Shown here one piece after another: positions 9,727 to 18,031 of a stretch of DNA of 59,895 nucleotides (position 1 is its first letter; each line of letters opens with the position of its first letter). Under the pieces are notes generated by a model. That model made no database searches. It saw nothing but the letters and a program-made list of their open reading frames with translations, and was not told where the DNA came from. The stretch lies in assembly GCA_029255645.1 (NCBI GenBank), contig JANLJE010000028.1:1-59895 (forward strand). Reading direction: 5' to 3'. This DNA is from Comamonadaceae bacterium (lineage in GTDB: Bacteria; Pseudomonadota; Gammaproteobacteria; Burkholderiales; Rhodocyclaceae). The position numbers and the translations under genes are program-made.

Positions 9727-11217
9727 TTACTTGCTTTTGCGCCGGGCAGGGATACCCGGCAGGGCAGGCCACACGGCAAGCAAGGCCAGCAGCAGCGCGC
9801 CCCAGTCTCCCAGGCGGGCGTAGGGGGTCTGTCCGCCATGACCCTGGACCTGGATTTCCAGAACCCCGGTGCGGAAGGCTTCGAGGCGGCCCAGCACCCG
9901 CCCGTCCGGCCCCACCACGGCGGTCATGCCGGTATTGGTGGCGCGCAGCATCGGCCGCCCGGTTTCCAGGGCGCGCAGGCGGGCGATCTGCAGGTGCTGG
10001 GGCTGGGCCAGGGAATGGCCGAACCAGGCGGTATTGGACATATTCACCAGCAGGGTGGCGGCGGGCACGGCGGGCAGCAGTTCGCGGCCAAACAGGTCTT
10101 CGTAGCAGATGTTGACGGCCACCTGCTGCCCGGCGATGGCCAGGGGCGGCTGCGGCACCGGCCCGGCGCTGAAGCTGGACATGGGAATGTGGGCGAGCTG
10201 CAGGAACCAGGCAAAGCCAGGGGGAATGAATTCCCCGAAGGGCACCAGGTGCGACTTGGAATACTGCTGACTGGGGGAAGTGCCAAGACTCACCGCACTG
10301 TTCCAGTAAGTCTCTCCCTCCCCGGTGGGGACTCCCAGGAGCAGATCCCCCTGCTGGCGCTGGGCCAGGGCCTTGAGTTCCATCAGGTAATCGCGGGGCA
10401 GGTGGCCGAGCAAGGCCGGCAAGGCCGTTTCCGGCAGGATGGTGAGCCGGGCCGGGTGGCGGGCGACCAGGTCCCGGTACAGCGCCAGGGTGGCGGCAAA
10501 ACGCTCGGGCTGCCACTTCAGATCCTGGGCGATGTTGCCTTGCACCAGGGCGACGCTGACCGGCTCGCCCCGGGCCTCGGTCCAGTGGACCTGCTGCAGC
10601 CCCAAGCCCCCGGCCAGCAAGAGCCCGATGCCGAGCCAGCCCCAGGGGCGCCACAGCAGCCAGGCGCCGGCCAGGGCCGAGAGCAGGGACAGGCCATACA
10701 CTCCGATCAGGGGCGCGTAGCCCGCCAGGGGGCTGGGCGGCACCTGGGCATAACCCAGCGCCAACCAGGGAAAGCCGGTAAAGAGCCAGCCCCTGAAAAG
10801 CTCGGTCAGGGCCCAGAGCCCGGCAAAGAGCAGGGCCTGATGTCCTGCCGAGGATGGGAAAAAGCGCCGGAACACCCCTCCGAGCAAAGCCGGAAACAGG
10901 GCCAGATAGACACAGAACAGCAAGGTCGCCAGGGCCGCCAGGGGCATGGACATGCCCCCGAAGCTGGAGAGGCTGACATAGACCCAGGAAACCCCGGCCA
11001 GGAACAGGCCGAACCCGAAGGCCCCGCCGCGCCAGGCCGCCTGGCGCCAGTCGGCGGCGAGGGAGAGCAGGCGGAACAAGAGGGCCAGCAGCAAGGGCAG
11101 GAGCCAGAACTGTTCAAAGGGAGCAAAGGCGAATACCCCGGCTGCTCCGGCCAGGAAGGCGGGCAACAGGGCGATACGCCCTTGCTGCAGCCGGGCGGCA
11201 AGCAAAAACAGTCTCAA
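9727..11217 (-). CDS. lnt: Apolipoprotein N-acyltransferase
   Basis: 496-residue inner-membrane enzyme that adds the third acyl chain to the N-terminal cysteine of lipoproteins. About six hydrophobic segments fill the N-terminal half. They are followed by a periplasmic nitrilase-like domain with the catalytic triad visible as E (LPETALP), K ([10 protein letters not shown]) and C (NICYEDLFG), then a final C-terminal membrane helix. It overlaps the corC stop by 4 bp, the conserved corC-lnt arrangement. Confidence 0.96.
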   Translation of the reverse strand: MRLFLLAARLQQGRIALLPAFLAGAAGVFAFAPFEQFWLLPLLLALLFRLLSLAADWRQAAWRGGAFGFGLFLAGVSWVYVSLSSFGGMSMPLAALATLLFCVYLALFPALLGGVFRRFFPSSAGHQALLFAGLWALTELFRGWLFTGFPWLALGYAQVPPSPLAGYAPLIGVYGLSLLSALAGAWLLWRPWGWLGIGLLLAGGLGLQQVHWTEARGEPVSVALVQGNIAQDLKWQPERFAATLALYRDLVARHPARLTILPETALPALLGHLPRDYLMELKALAQRQQGDLLLGVPTGEGETYWNSAVSLGTSPSQQYSKSHLVPFGEFIPPGFAWFLQLAHIPMSSFSAGPVPQPPLAIAGQQVAVNICYEDLFGRELLPAVPAATLLVNMSNTAWFGHSLAQPQHLQIARLRALETGRPMLRATNTGMTAVVGPDGRVLGRLEAFRTGVLEIQVQGHGGQTPYARLGDWGALLLALLAVWPALPGIPARRKSK

Positions 11218-12080
11218 GCCTTTTCCCGTTGCAAGTCGTTCTTCCCGGCCTCCGCCGCACGAAAGGGCTCGGCCACCAGGGTGTAGAGGCGGCGGCTGTC
11301 GGCGCGCAGCACATGAAAACGCACGCCGTCGATTTCCACCTGCTCGTTGCGCTTGGGGACCCGGCCCAGGTGACGCAGGATCAGGCCGCCCACGGTATCG
11401 AATTCGTCATCGGAAAAATGGGTGCCGAAGGCCGCGTTGAAATCCTCGATCCCGGTCTGGGCCTTGACCAGGTAGCGGCCGGCGGCATCCAGGCGGATGT
11501 TGTCGTGCGCCTCGTCGGAGTCATATTCGTGCTCGATGTCGCCGACGATCTGTTCGAGCACATCCTCGATGGTCACCAGGCCCGCCACGCCGCCGTACTC
11601 ATCGACCACGATGGCCATGTGGTTGCGGGAGAGGCGGAACTCCCGCAGCAGCACGTTGAGGCGCTTGGATTCGGGAATGAACACGGCCGGCCGCAGCCAG
11701 TCGCGCAGCTTGAAATCCTGTTTCAGGCTCGCCCGCAGCAGGTCCTTGGCGAGCAGGATGCCCAGCACGTTGTCCCGATCCCCATCCACCACGGGAAAGC
11801 GGGAGTGGGTGGCCTCGATCACCACGGGAATGATTCTGGCGAGGGGGTCATTGATGTCGATGACATTCATCTGGGTCCGGGGCACCAGCATGTCGGCGAC
11901 ACGGGTTTCGGAGGCCGACAGGGCACCCTCGATGATGGTGAGGGCATCGGCATCCATGAGCTTGCGCTCGTAGGCGGAGTGCAGCAGCTGCAGGAGTTGC
12001 TCCCGGTCCTCGGGCTGCCTCAGGAGCCGGGAAGAAAGGCGTTCTAGAAAACTCGGTCGGGGCGAATGGGGACTGTCCAT
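11214..12080 (-). CDS. corC: CorC/HlyC-type CBS-domain protein (Mg/Co efflux-associated)
   Basis: 288-residue cytoplasmic protein with a CBS-domain pair (LVPRTQMNVID... and the second CBS near VFIPESKRLNVLL) followed by a CorC_HlyC C-terminal domain (GGLILRHLGRVPKRNEQVEIDG). The family is linked to magnesium/cobalt homeostasis. Start is uncertain: I prefer the ATG at 12080 (MDSPHSPRP); a TTG at 12116 would add 12 residues. It lies downstream of ybeY, with a hairpin in between. Confidence 0.9.
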   Translation of the reverse strand: MDSPHSPRPSFLERLSSRLLRQPEDREQLLQLLHSAYERKLMDADALTIIEGALSASETRVADMLVPRTQMNVIDINDPLARIIPVVIEATHSRFPVVDGDRDNVLGILLAKDLLRASLKQDFKLRDWLRPAVFIPESKRLNVLLREFRLSRNHMAIVVDEYGGVAGLVTIEDVLEQIVGDIEHEYDSDEAHDNIRLDAAGRYLVKAQTGIEDFNAAFGTHFSDDEFDTVGGLILRHLGRVPKRNEQVEIDGVRFHVLRADSRRLYTLVAEPFRAAEAGKNDLQREKA

Positions 12081-12138
12081 GGTGAGGGCGTCTATTTCCG
12101 GGGCGTTTGGGGGCAAAGGTCGTCGTCAACAAGCCGAG

Positions 12139-12167
12139 GGCGAGGGCTTTTCGGCCACGCCCTCGCC
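12139..12167 (-). terminator. GC-rich hairpin between ybeY and corC
   Basis: Arms GGCGAGGGC (12139-12147) and GCCCTCGCC (12159-12167) form a perfect 9-bp stem with an 11-nt loop just after the ybeY stop. No U-run follows on the minus strand, so it is more likely an RNA-stability or attenuation hairpin than a full terminator. Confidence 0.5.
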
Positions 12168-12176
12168 TTACGGCGA

Positions 12177-12680
12177 TCAGCGCGCCAAAACGGCATGGGG
12201 GTCGGCATGGAGGTCGGCATCGAGGTCGGCATGGGGGTCGGCATAGGGGTCCGCATGTCCAAGACCGGCGAGAATTTCCCGCTCGCGCTGCTCCATGGCC
12301 GCGGCGCTTTCGTCCTCCTCGTGGTCCCAGCCTTGCAGGTGCAGCATGCCATGCACCACGAGATGGGCATAGTGGGCTTCCAGGGACTTGCCCTGCACGG
12401 TGGCCTCCCGGGCCACCACGGCCGGGCAGATCACCAGGTCGCCGCACACCCGGGGCTTGGTCTCGTAGGGAAAGGAAAGGACGTTGGTGGCGTAGTCCTT
12501 GCCCCGGTAATCCCGGTTCAGTTCCTGGCCTTCCCCGGGTTCCACCAGGCGGATGGTCACCTCGCCGCCGCCTTCCAGGGCCGCCCGGGCCCACAGGCGA
12601 AACCGGGATCGGGAGGGTAGGCCCGCCTTGTTGCAGGCGTATTGCACAGCCAGGTCGAGACGGCGGCCGGGAGTCTGCAT
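12177..12680 (-). CDS. ybeY: Endoribonuclease YbeY (16S rRNA maturation)
   Basis: 167-residue zinc-dependent RNase involved in 16S rRNA 3' processing and ribosome quality control. The metal motif is visible as [14 protein letters not shown] (H-x3-H-x5-H). I chose the ATG at 12680 ([16 protein letters not shown]), 1 bp after the phoH stop; an upstream ATG at 12707 would overlap phoH. Unusually, the C terminus is extended by a repetitive Ala-Asp-X-His tract made by five 12-bp repeats (12192-12251), beyond the normal end of the fold. Confidence 0.94.
   Translation of the reverse strand: MQTPGRRLDLAVQYACNKAGLPSRSRFRLWARAALEGGGEVTIRLVEPGEGQELNRDYRGKDYATNVLSFPYETKPRVCGDLVICPAVVAREATVQGKSLEAHYAHLVVHGMLHLQGWDHEEDESAAAMEQREREILAGLGHADPYADPHADLDADLHADPHAVLAR
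12192..12251. repeat. 5 x 12-bp in-frame tandem repeat at the ybeY 3' end
   Basis: Five copies of GGCATGGAGGTC-like units (with variants GGCATGGGGGTC, GGCATCGAGGTC and GGCATAGGGGTC) run head to tail. On the coding strand they encode [16 protein letters not shown] and DPHA. Confidence 0.93.
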
Positions 12681-12681
12681 G

Positions 12682-13668
12682 TCAGTGGGGACTTTGCTGG
12701 TTTTCATAGGCGGCGACGATGCGCGCCACCAGGGGATGGCGCACCACGTCCTCTTTCAGGAAGCGGGTGATGGCAATGCCGCGCACGTCCTCCAGCACCT
12801 CCACGGCATCCCTGAGACCGCTCTTGTGGCCCTTGGGCAGATCGACCTGGGAAGGATCGCCGGTGACCACGGCCTTGGCGCCGATGCCGATACGGGTGAG
12901 GAACATCTTCATCTGTTCCGGCGTGGTGTTCTGGGCTTCATCCAGAATGATGAAGGCGTGATTCAGGGTGCGGCCACGCATGAAGGCCAGGGGCGCGATT
13001 TCCAGGGCGCCCTTTTCATAGAGCTTGGTCACCCGGTCAAAGCCCATCAGGTCGTAGAGGGCGTCGTAGAGGGGGCGCAGGTAGGGATCGACCTTCTGGG
13101 CCAGGTCGCCCGGCAAAAAGCCCAGGCGCTCGCCGGCTTCCACCGCCGGACGGGTGAGCACGATGCGCTCCACCAGATCCCGCTCGAAAGCATCCACGGC
13201 ACTGGCCACCGCCAGATAGGTCTTGCCAGTGCCGGCAGGGCCGATGCCAAAGGTGATGTCGTGTTCCTGAATATGCTTCAGGTATTCCACCTGACGCGGC
13301 GTGCGGCCATGCAGTTCGGCCTTGCGGGTCACGAGCTGAGGGCCGTCCACCGGTCCATTTGGCGACGAAATCCGGCGAAGCGGTGCATTGCGGATTTCGA
13401 TCAGCCCGAGTTGAATGTCGTCCACCGACAAGGCTTCCTGGGCCCGGCCATAAAAGTGCTCCAGCACCTGCGCGGCCTGAGCCGAGGCTTCGCCACGAAT
13501 GGTGAAGCGCTCGCCACGGCGGGCGATGGTGACATCGAGGGCCGACTCCACCTGACGCAGGTTTTCGTCCAGGGGCCCGCAAAGATTGGCCAGGCGGACG
13601 TTATCCAGCGGCGAGAGCATGAGTTCCAGGGGTTTGCCCCTTGCCAGGGTAGCGGTCTTACTCTTCAC
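12682..13668 (-). CDS. ybeZ: PhoH-like ATPase (YbeZ)
   Basis: 328-residue PhoH family ATPase, the usual partner of YbeY. An N-terminal KH-like region is followed by the ATPase domain with Walker [12 protein letters not shown] near residue 140 and Walker [11 protein letters not shown]. The miaB-phoH-ybeY-corC-lnt order is conserved in proteobacteria and supports a role in RNA metabolism. It overlaps the miaB stop by 11 bp. Confidence 0.95.
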   Translation of the reverse strand: MKSKTATLARGKPLELMLSPLDNVRLANLCGPLDENLRQVESALDVTIARRGERFTIRGEASAQAAQVLEHFYGRAQEALSVDDIQLGLIEIRNAPLRRISSPNGPVDGPQLVTRKAELHGRTPRQVEYLKHIQEHDITFGIGPAGTGKTYLAVASAVDAFERDLVERIVLTRPAVEAGERLGFLPGDLAQKVDPYLRPLYDALYDLMGFDRVTKLYEKGALEIAPLAFMRGRTLNHAFIILDEAQNTTPEQMKMFLTRIGIGAKAVVTGDPSQVDLPKGHKSGLRDAVEVLEDVRGIAITRFLKEDVVRHPLVARIVAAYENQQSPH

Positions 13669-14995
13669 GGATCACCACTTCGCCCCGCAGGGTATGGGAC
13701 CACACGTCGGTGATCTTCACTTCGACGAAGTGATGGATCTGCCGGGGATTGCCGACGAAATTGACGATGCGGTTGTTGTCGGTACGCCCGGCCAGTTCCC
13801 CGGGATTCTTCCTGGACACGCCCTCCACCAGCACGCGCTGCACGCTGCCCACCATGGCCCGGGAAAGGCTCTGGGCATGTTCCTCGATGCGCTTTTGCAG
13901 GCGGGTGAGCCGGGCCGACTTGACATCGGCCGGCGTGTCATCGGCCATCTCCGCCGCCGGCGTACCGGGGCGAGGGCTAAAGAGGAAGGAGAAAGAGGTA
14001 TCGAAACCGACCTCATCGATCAGCTTCATGGTCTTTTCAAAATCGGCCTCGGTCTCGCCAGGGAAGCCGACGATGAAGTCGGAGGAAATGGCGAGGTCGG
14101 GCCGGGCGGCGCGCAACTTGCGGATCACCGACTTGTATTCGAGCGTGGTATAGCCCCGTTTCATCGCCGCCAGCACCCGGTCGGAACCGGCCTGAACGGG
14201 CAGATGCAGGTGCGAGACCAGTTTCGGTACCCGGGCATAGACATCGATCAGACGCTGGGTCATCTCGCGGGGATGCGAGGTGGTGTAGCGGATGCGCTCG
14301 ATCCCCGGCACCTCGGCGAGGTATTCGATCAGCATCGCCAGGTCGGCGGTTTCGCTGCCCGCGCCGATCACCCCCTGGTAGGCATTGACGTTCTGCCCGA
14401 GCAGGGTGATTTCCTTGACGCCGGAATCGGCCAGCCCGGCCACTTCCGCCAGCACATCCTCGAACGGCCGGGAGATTTCTCCGCCCCGGGTGTAGGGAAT
14501 GATGCAGAAAGTGCAAAACTTGGAGCAGCCCTCCATGGCGGAAACGAAGGCAGTGGCGCCCTTCACCTCGGCGGGCGGCATGGCATCGAATTTTTCGATT
14601 TCAGGGAAGGAAATATCCACCGCCGGCTTGCCCATGGACTGCCGTTCGGCAATCAACTGAGGCAGGCGGTGCAGGGTCTGGGGACCAAACACCAGATCCA
14701 CATAAGGGGCCCGGGCCACAATCGCATGGCCCTCCTGGCTGGCGACGCAACCACCCACCCCGATCAGCAGATCGGGATTGCGCTGTTTCAGATGCTTGAT
14801 CCGCCCCAGGTCGTGGAAAACTTTTTCCTGGGCTTTTTCGCGCACGGAACAGGTGTTGAACAGGATGATGTCCGCCTCTTCAGGATTGTCGGTTTTGACG
14901 ACGGCCTCATGGGCGGCGAGCACGTCGGCCATCTTGTCCGAATCGTACTCGTTCATCTGGCACCCGAAGGTGCGGATGAACAGTTTTTTGGGCAT
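13658..14995 (-). CDS. miaB: tRNA-2-methylthio-N6-dimethylallyladenosine synthase
   Basis: 445-residue radical-SAM methylthiotransferase acting on i6A37 of tRNAs. An N-terminal UPF0004 domain ([11 protein letters not shown], with further cluster cysteines in FNTCSVRE and GGCVASQ) is followed by the radical SAM motif CSKFCTFC and a C-terminal TRAM domain. I chose the ATG at 14995; the open frame upstream to 15070 covers only spacer and the next gene's end. First gene of the miaB-lnt operon. Confidence 0.97.
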   Translation of the reverse strand: MPKKLFIRTFGCQMNEYDSDKMADVLAAHEAVVKTDNPEEADIILFNTCSVREKAQEKVFHDLGRIKHLKQRNPDLLIGVGGCVASQEGHAIVARAPYVDLVFGPQTLHRLPQLIAERQSMGKPAVDISFPEIEKFDAMPPAEVKGATAFVSAMEGCSKFCTFCIIPYTRGGEISRPFEDVLAEVAGLADSGVKEITLLGQNVNAYQGVIGAGSETADLAMLIEYLAEVPGIERIRYTTSHPREMTQRLIDVYARVPKLVSHLHLPVQAGSDRVLAAMKRGYTTLEYKSVIRKLRAARPDLAISSDFIVGFPGETEADFEKTMKLIDEVGFDTSFSFLFSPRPGTPAAEMADDTPADVKSARLTRLQKRIEEHAQSLSRAMVGSVQRVLVEGVSRKNPGELAGRTDNNRIVNFVGNPRQIHHFVEVKITDVWSHTLRGEVVIREE

Positions 14996-15018
14996 AGGGG
15001 AAACGATCAGGGGTTCTG

Positions 15019-15369
15019 TCAGGGGTTGAAAGCAGCCACTTCGGCCGGGCTCATGACCCAGATCCGCCACACTGTTCCCACGGGGTCAAGCTGGTAGCGG
15101 ATCGGGACGTCGTTGCCAATCATGGAAGGAAAAACGATGAGATTCATTTCATCACGAATCTGCAGGCCGGGGGAAGCGGGAAGGATTTTGTCATTGATGC
15201 GCACATTGCCCATCATGTCCGGCGCCCCGGCCAGGAGTCCGGTCTCCGTACCCTCCGGAAAATGGCGCTCCAACGCAGCATGAACCGGCGCCACCGGCGC
15301 CGAAGGCGCCTCGATGGCGTTCGTTATGATGCTGCTGACGATGGCAGAAGCAATGGAGGACAAAGGCAT
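15019..15369 (-). CDS. Hypothetical protein beside tRNA-Met, possibly leaderless
   Basis: 116-residue protein I do not recognise. The N terminus ([21 protein letters not shown]) is mildly hydrophobic but not a convincing signal peptide; the middle is Pro/Ala-rich and the C-terminal half looks like a small beta-rich domain. A TATAAT (minus strand, 15377-15382) ends 7 bp before the ATG with no Shine-Dalgarno sequence, so the mRNA is probably leaderless. It ends 24 bp upstream of miaB and may be co-transcribed with it. Confidence 0.65.
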   Translation of the reverse strand: MPLSSIASAIVSSIITNAIEAPSAPVAPVHAALERHFPEGTETGLLAGAPDMMGNVRINDKILPASPGLQIRDEMNLIVFPSMIGNDVPIRYQLDPVGTVWRIWVMSPAEVAAFNP

Positions 15370-15376
15370 GGTCGCG

Positions 15377-15382
15377 ATTATA
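15377..15382 (-). promoter_or_regulatory. -10 box TATAAT of the 15019-15369 gene
   Basis: Perfect TATAAT on the minus strand, 7 bp from the start codon. The expected transcription start would fall on or next to the A of the ATG. No good -35 is visible. Confidence 0.55.
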
Positions 15383-15400
15383 GCGCAATGATTTTCAATG

Positions 15401-15429
15401 TTGACCTGATTCTTCCACCCCCCTATAAT
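15401..15429 (+). promoter_or_regulatory. Strong sigma-70 promoter of tRNA-Met
   Basis: TTGACC (15401-15406), 17-bp spacer, TATAAT (15424-15429), about 13 bp before the mature tRNA 5' end at 15443. Near-consensus, as expected for a stable-RNA gene. Confidence 0.88.
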
Positions 15430-15442
15430 CCGCCGCCTTGCC

Positions 15443-15519
15443 GGTGATGTAGCTCAGACGGTTAGAGCGGTGGATTCATAACCCACAGGTCGGCAGTTCG
15501 ATCCTGCCCATCACCACCA
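15443..15519 (+). tRNA. tRNA-Met (CAU), elongator type
   Basis: 77-nt cloverleaf including an encoded CCA (15517-15519). Acceptor stem GGTGATG/CATCACC is perfect, so this is not the initiator (which has an unpaired position 1-72). Anticodon CAT is at 15477-15479 and the T-arm is present (CAGTTCGATCCTG). The anticodon stem has four good pairs with an A/C apposition next to the loop. It marks the left edge of the accessory block. Confidence 0.93.
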
Positions 15520-15532
15520 AGTAAAATCAGTC

Positions 15533-15558
15533 AGGCCACTCTCCGGGGTGGCCTTTTT
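15533..15558 (+). terminator. Intrinsic terminator after tRNA-Met
   Basis: AGGCCAC (15533-15539) pairs with GTGGCCT (15548-15554) and is followed by TTTT. Confidence 0.88.
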
Positions 15559-15560
15559 GC

Positions 15561-15584
15561 GTGTGCGCCCGGCCGGGCGCACAC
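15561..15584. repeat. 24-bp perfect palindrome
   Basis: GTGTGCGCCCGG (15561-15572) is followed directly by its exact reverse complement CCGGGCGCACAC (15573-15584), immediately downstream of the tRNA terminator. It could be a second hairpin, a protein-binding dyad or a trace of a mobile-element attachment event. It is too symmetric to be coding-derived. Confidence 0.9.
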
Positions 15585-15712
15585 ACTTGCAGGATATGCC
15601 GCCCCGCCTGACGGGTTGCGGCTGACGTTTTCTTCCTTCAGTTTCGCAGCCCCACCACGGGCCGGCCCCTCTGGGCCAGGTCTCCCGGCAAGACCGGATA
15701 CGCGGAGCAAAA

Positions 15713-16510
15713 ATGTCCAAACACAAAAAACAACAGCATGTCATTACTCACCCACTTTGGCTGTGTGGTGACACCCACGGATGTGTCGATCATGTGGTCG
15801 AGCACTTTTTGAATGCTCGACGTGACGGAGTCACGCCACACCTTGTCTTTCTCGGCGACATGGAATGCGCCCAGGCGTTTGATCTGGAACTTCAGGAAAT
15901 CCGGGAGATTACCGATGTCTGGTTCATCCACGGCAATCACGATACCGATACAAGCCAAGCCTGGAATGCCTTGGCTTCTAGTGCCTGGGCTGACAAGAAC
16001 CTTCACGGTTATGTGAAAGAAATCAGTGGCAGGTCGGTGGCCGGCTTGGGAGGGGTTTTCCGTTCATCGATCTGGGCACCTCCCGCGCCCCCTGTATTTG
16101 CTTCTTACCAAGCCTTTCGTCGAGACTTGCTGACGCGCAGGCCACCCAAAGATTGGGGCTTGAAGGAAACGAAGAAAGAGCGACAGCATTTCAGCACCAT
16201 TTTCCCGGATATCTACTCCCGACTCATGACCTGCCGCGCCCAGGTGCTGGTGACGCATGAAGCGCCCTCCTGCCACGCCTACGGCTGGCAGGCCATCGAT
16301 AACCTGGCGGTAAGCCTGGGGGTGTCCTATGTTTTGCACGGCCACCTGCATGAAACCCGGATCTATCCGCGACAGGGAACATGTCAAGTAGTGGGGGTCG
16401 GGTATCGCGGCATCGTCTCACTGGAAACCGATGACAGCATTTCGGTGATCCGGGCGGGCGACTATGATGCTACCGGCGGATTGAACGAGCAGGAGGTGGA
16501 AAGCGAATAG
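15713..16510 (+). CDS. Calcineurin-like metallophosphoesterase
   Basis: 265-residue stand-alone phosphoesterase of the calcineurin-like fold. All metal motifs are in order: GDTHG (about residue 19), FLGDMEC, IHGNHD, THEAPS and the C-terminal HGHLHE. Start ATG has GGAG five bases upstream. It is an isolated accessory gene with its own terminator; such enzymes appear in defence islands and prophages, but nothing here fixes a substrate (nucleotide, protein phosphate or nucleic acid). Confidence 0.85.
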   Translation: MSKHKKQQHVITHPLWLCGDTHGCVDHVVEHFLNARRDGVTPHLVFLGDMECAQAFDLELQEIREITDVWFIHGNHDTDTSQAWNALASSAWADKNLHGYVKEISGRSVAGLGGVFRSSIWAPPAPPVFASYQAFRRDLLTRRPPKDWGLKETKKERQHFSTIFPDIYSRLMTCRAQVLVTHEAPSCHAYGWQAIDNLAVSLGVSYVLHGHLHETRIYPRQGTCQVVGVGYRGIVSLETDDSISVIRAGDYDATGGLNEQEVESE

Positions 16511-16516
16511 CGCCAT

Positions 16517-16534
16517 GGGGGTCTGCCCCCTTTT
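16517..16534 (+). terminator. Terminator after the metallophosphoesterase
   Basis: GGGGG-TCTG-CCCCC followed by TTTT, 7 bp after the stop codon. Confidence 0.75.
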
Positions 16535-16557
16535 CTCGCGGGGACGGCGAGGCATGG

Positions 16558-16797
16558 TCAGTCGTCGAGCGGAACCGAGCGGTCATAGAGCGTCTCGGGG
16601 GCGATGTCGATATCGCCCGGCCAGCACACGGTATCGAAAGCGACGAAAGCCTGCCTGAATTTCACCGGGTCCTTCAAGCGGGTAAATACACCGCGATCCA
16701 GATAGGGCTTTGCATCGAATAAGCGGTGAGTGCCGTCATCGAACCACAGCTCCAGGCTGAAATCGTCTTTGGGGACAACGCGAATAACCGACTCCAT
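16558..16797 (-). CDS. DUF2442-like protein
   Basis: 79-residue protein beginning MESVIRVVPKDDFSLELWFDDG and containing RLFDAKPYLDRGVF. This pattern fits the DUF2442 family, which is commonly encoded next to DUF4160 genes and often discussed as toxin-antitoxin-like. Here it lies 9 bp downstream of a broken DUF4160 gene, in the usual order. Function of the family is not established. Confidence 0.72.
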   Translation of the reverse strand: MESVIRVVPKDDFSLELWFDDGTHRLFDAKPYLDRGVFTRLKDPVKFRQAFVAFDTVCWPGDIDIAPETLYDRSVPLDD

Positions 16798-16806
16798 GCT
16801 CCCTCC

Positions 16807-17076
16807 TTAGCGCAATGGATCAACCGGGAACAGCGACTGGCCGTTAATCGCCAGTTCCCAATCCGCCATCAGGTCTTCGCGACGGATTTCGATTCATGCC
16901 TGTACCAGCCTCGCCTTGGATGGCGGAATCTCACCACTCAACAGCGCTCCGTCGAGAATCGAAAAGGATGCATCCTGTCCTTGGTATTTCGCATGTATGT
17001 GCGGCAGGCTATGCCGCTCATCGTCATAAAAGTAAAGGCTGATGATGATGCCGTAGAACATGCTGATGGCAGGCAT
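16807..17076 (-). pseudogene. DUF4160-like gene interrupted by an in-frame TGA
   Basis: Reading from the ATG at 17076 gives MPAISMFYGIIISLYFYDDE and HSLPHIHAKYQG, typical of DUF4160. The frame hits TGA at 16894-16896 but continues in the same frame as IEIRREDLMADWELAINGQ to a TAA at 16807-16809, which is exactly the conserved DUF4160 C terminus. The family normally has Trp just before this segment, so a single TGG-to-TGA change is the simplest reading. A truncated 60-residue product may still be made. Confidence 0.72.
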
Positions 17077-17150
17077 AGCGAGTGCTCCGCGCATTAGATG
17101 GATGCATTGTAGCCAATTTTATTGACCCTGCCCCCCTTGACTCTGCCCCG

Positions 17151-17174
17151 GATGGCACCATCATTGGTGCCATC
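17151..17174. repeat. 10-bp perfect inverted repeat with 4-nt loop
   Basis: GATGGCACCA-TCAT-TGGTGCCATC, directly after a 15-bp imperfect direct repeat (TTGACCCTGCCCC / TTGACTCTGCCCC, 17122-17149). It lies upstream of the small membrane ORF and could be an operator or hairpin. Confidence 0.75.
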
Positions 17175-17205
17175 GATAACCCGCCGCAGATTGATGGTGT
17201 TTGGC

Positions 17206-17361
17206 ATGAAACTCATCCTGTTCGTTGTGGTGACTGGCTGCGCCCTGATCTATGGCGGGTTGGCGGGCGCCTGGCTGGGGTGGGGCACCTTGCTGTCCGC
17301 GCTGGCCGTGGGGGCGGTACTGGGCCTGGTCGAAACCTGCTGCAAGCCCAAGCGCCGGTAA
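17206..17361 (+). CDS. Small membrane protein (hypothetical)
   Basis: 51-residue ORF starting MKLILFVVVTGCALIYGGL, with two closely spaced hydrophobic helices and a basic CCKPKRR tail. No clear ribosome binding site, and an upstream ATG at 17122 in the same frame would give 79 residues. It might be a lysis-, toxin- or YtxH-like small protein; no family recognised. Confidence 0.4.
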   Translation: MKLILFVVVTGCALIYGGLAGAWLGWGTLLSALAVGAVLGLVETCCKPKRR

Positions 17362-17374
17362 TCATTCCCCCCTC

Positions 17375-17600
17375 TGGCTCTCCTCGATTTCATCCAGGGC
17401 GGCCTGGAACACCCCCCGGGGGTAATCCCAGGCGTGGGCATGCCCCAGGCGGATCAGAGCACTGACGGTTCGGGAAAGCCCTGCTGCGCCACGGCCCGGC
17501 CCACTTTCACAAGACGTTCCCGCATCCCGAAAAAATCCGCATTCACCTCACGGCACTTGCTCTCCAGATAGCGCAGCTGACTGGGCGTCAGCCCGCCCAT
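17375..17600 (-). pseudogene. Frameshifted small gene, unidentified
   Basis: Minus-strand reading from 17600 gives MGGLTPSQLRYLESKCREVN...VKVGRAVAQQG, ending prematurely at 17454. Shifting frame by one base in the run near 17480 continues as LSRTVSALIRLGHAHAWDY and ends at a TGA near 17365. The two halves look like one roughly 75-residue helical protein broken by an indel. I do not recognise the family. Confidence 0.4.
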
Positions 17601-17611
17601 CTCATCAGCAT

Positions 17612-17632
17612 AAAGGGGGCTGCCCCCTTTTA
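17612..17632 (+). terminator. Hairpin with T-run in the spacer
   Basis: AAAGGGGG-CTG-CCCCCTTT followed by TATT. It resembles the hairpin at 16517. Being nearly symmetric (A-run on one side, T-run on the other), it could act in either direction. Confidence 0.55.
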
Positions 17633-17797
17633 TTGCTTGCGGGTCAGCCGCGCCACATTGGCGGGCGTCGGCTCCGGCGAGGTCGGCATCGTGGCCGCAT
17701 CGAGCACTACCCCGGAAAGGCCTGGCCTGATAGATTGCAACCTTTGCCACTGAAGCCGACTTTATGCGACTCGACCAACCCTCACTGGATCGCTTCC

Positions 17798-18031
17798 ATG
17801 ACTGAACCATGGGTGTCCGTGGACCAGATTGCCGGGCACCTTGGAGTGACGCGTGATTCGATCTACCGCTGGATCGACCGCAAGGGTCTGCCGGCACACC
17901 GGGTGGGTCGCCTGTGGAAATTCAAGGTTTCCGAGGTGGATGAGTGGGTACGCGGCGGTGGCGCGGATGAAGAAAAAAACATGGCGATGCTGCCCCGTCA
18001 TCGTCGCGAAAAAAATAGAGGGATGGCCTGA
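17798..18031 (+). CDS. Helix-turn-helix (excisionase-type) DNA-binding protein
   Basis: 77-residue MerR/excisionase-like winged-helix protein: WVSVDQIAGHLGVTRDSIYRWIDR with a KFKVSEVDEWV wing. The open frame extends upstream to 17633, but similarity begins at the ATG at 17798. The stop codon abuts the methyltransferase ATG, so it is the first gene of the restriction operon. Proteins of this type often accompany such methyltransferases, perhaps as regulators controlling expression of the operon. Confidence 0.85.
   Translation: MTEPWVSVDQIAGHLGVTRDSIYRWIDRKGLPAHRVGRLWKFKVSEVDEWVRGGGADEEKNMAMLPRHRREKNRGMA

Noticed and set aside
15443-15519. Initiator tRNA-fMet
   Set aside because: Position 1 pairs with 72 (G-C), while the initiator is unpaired there.
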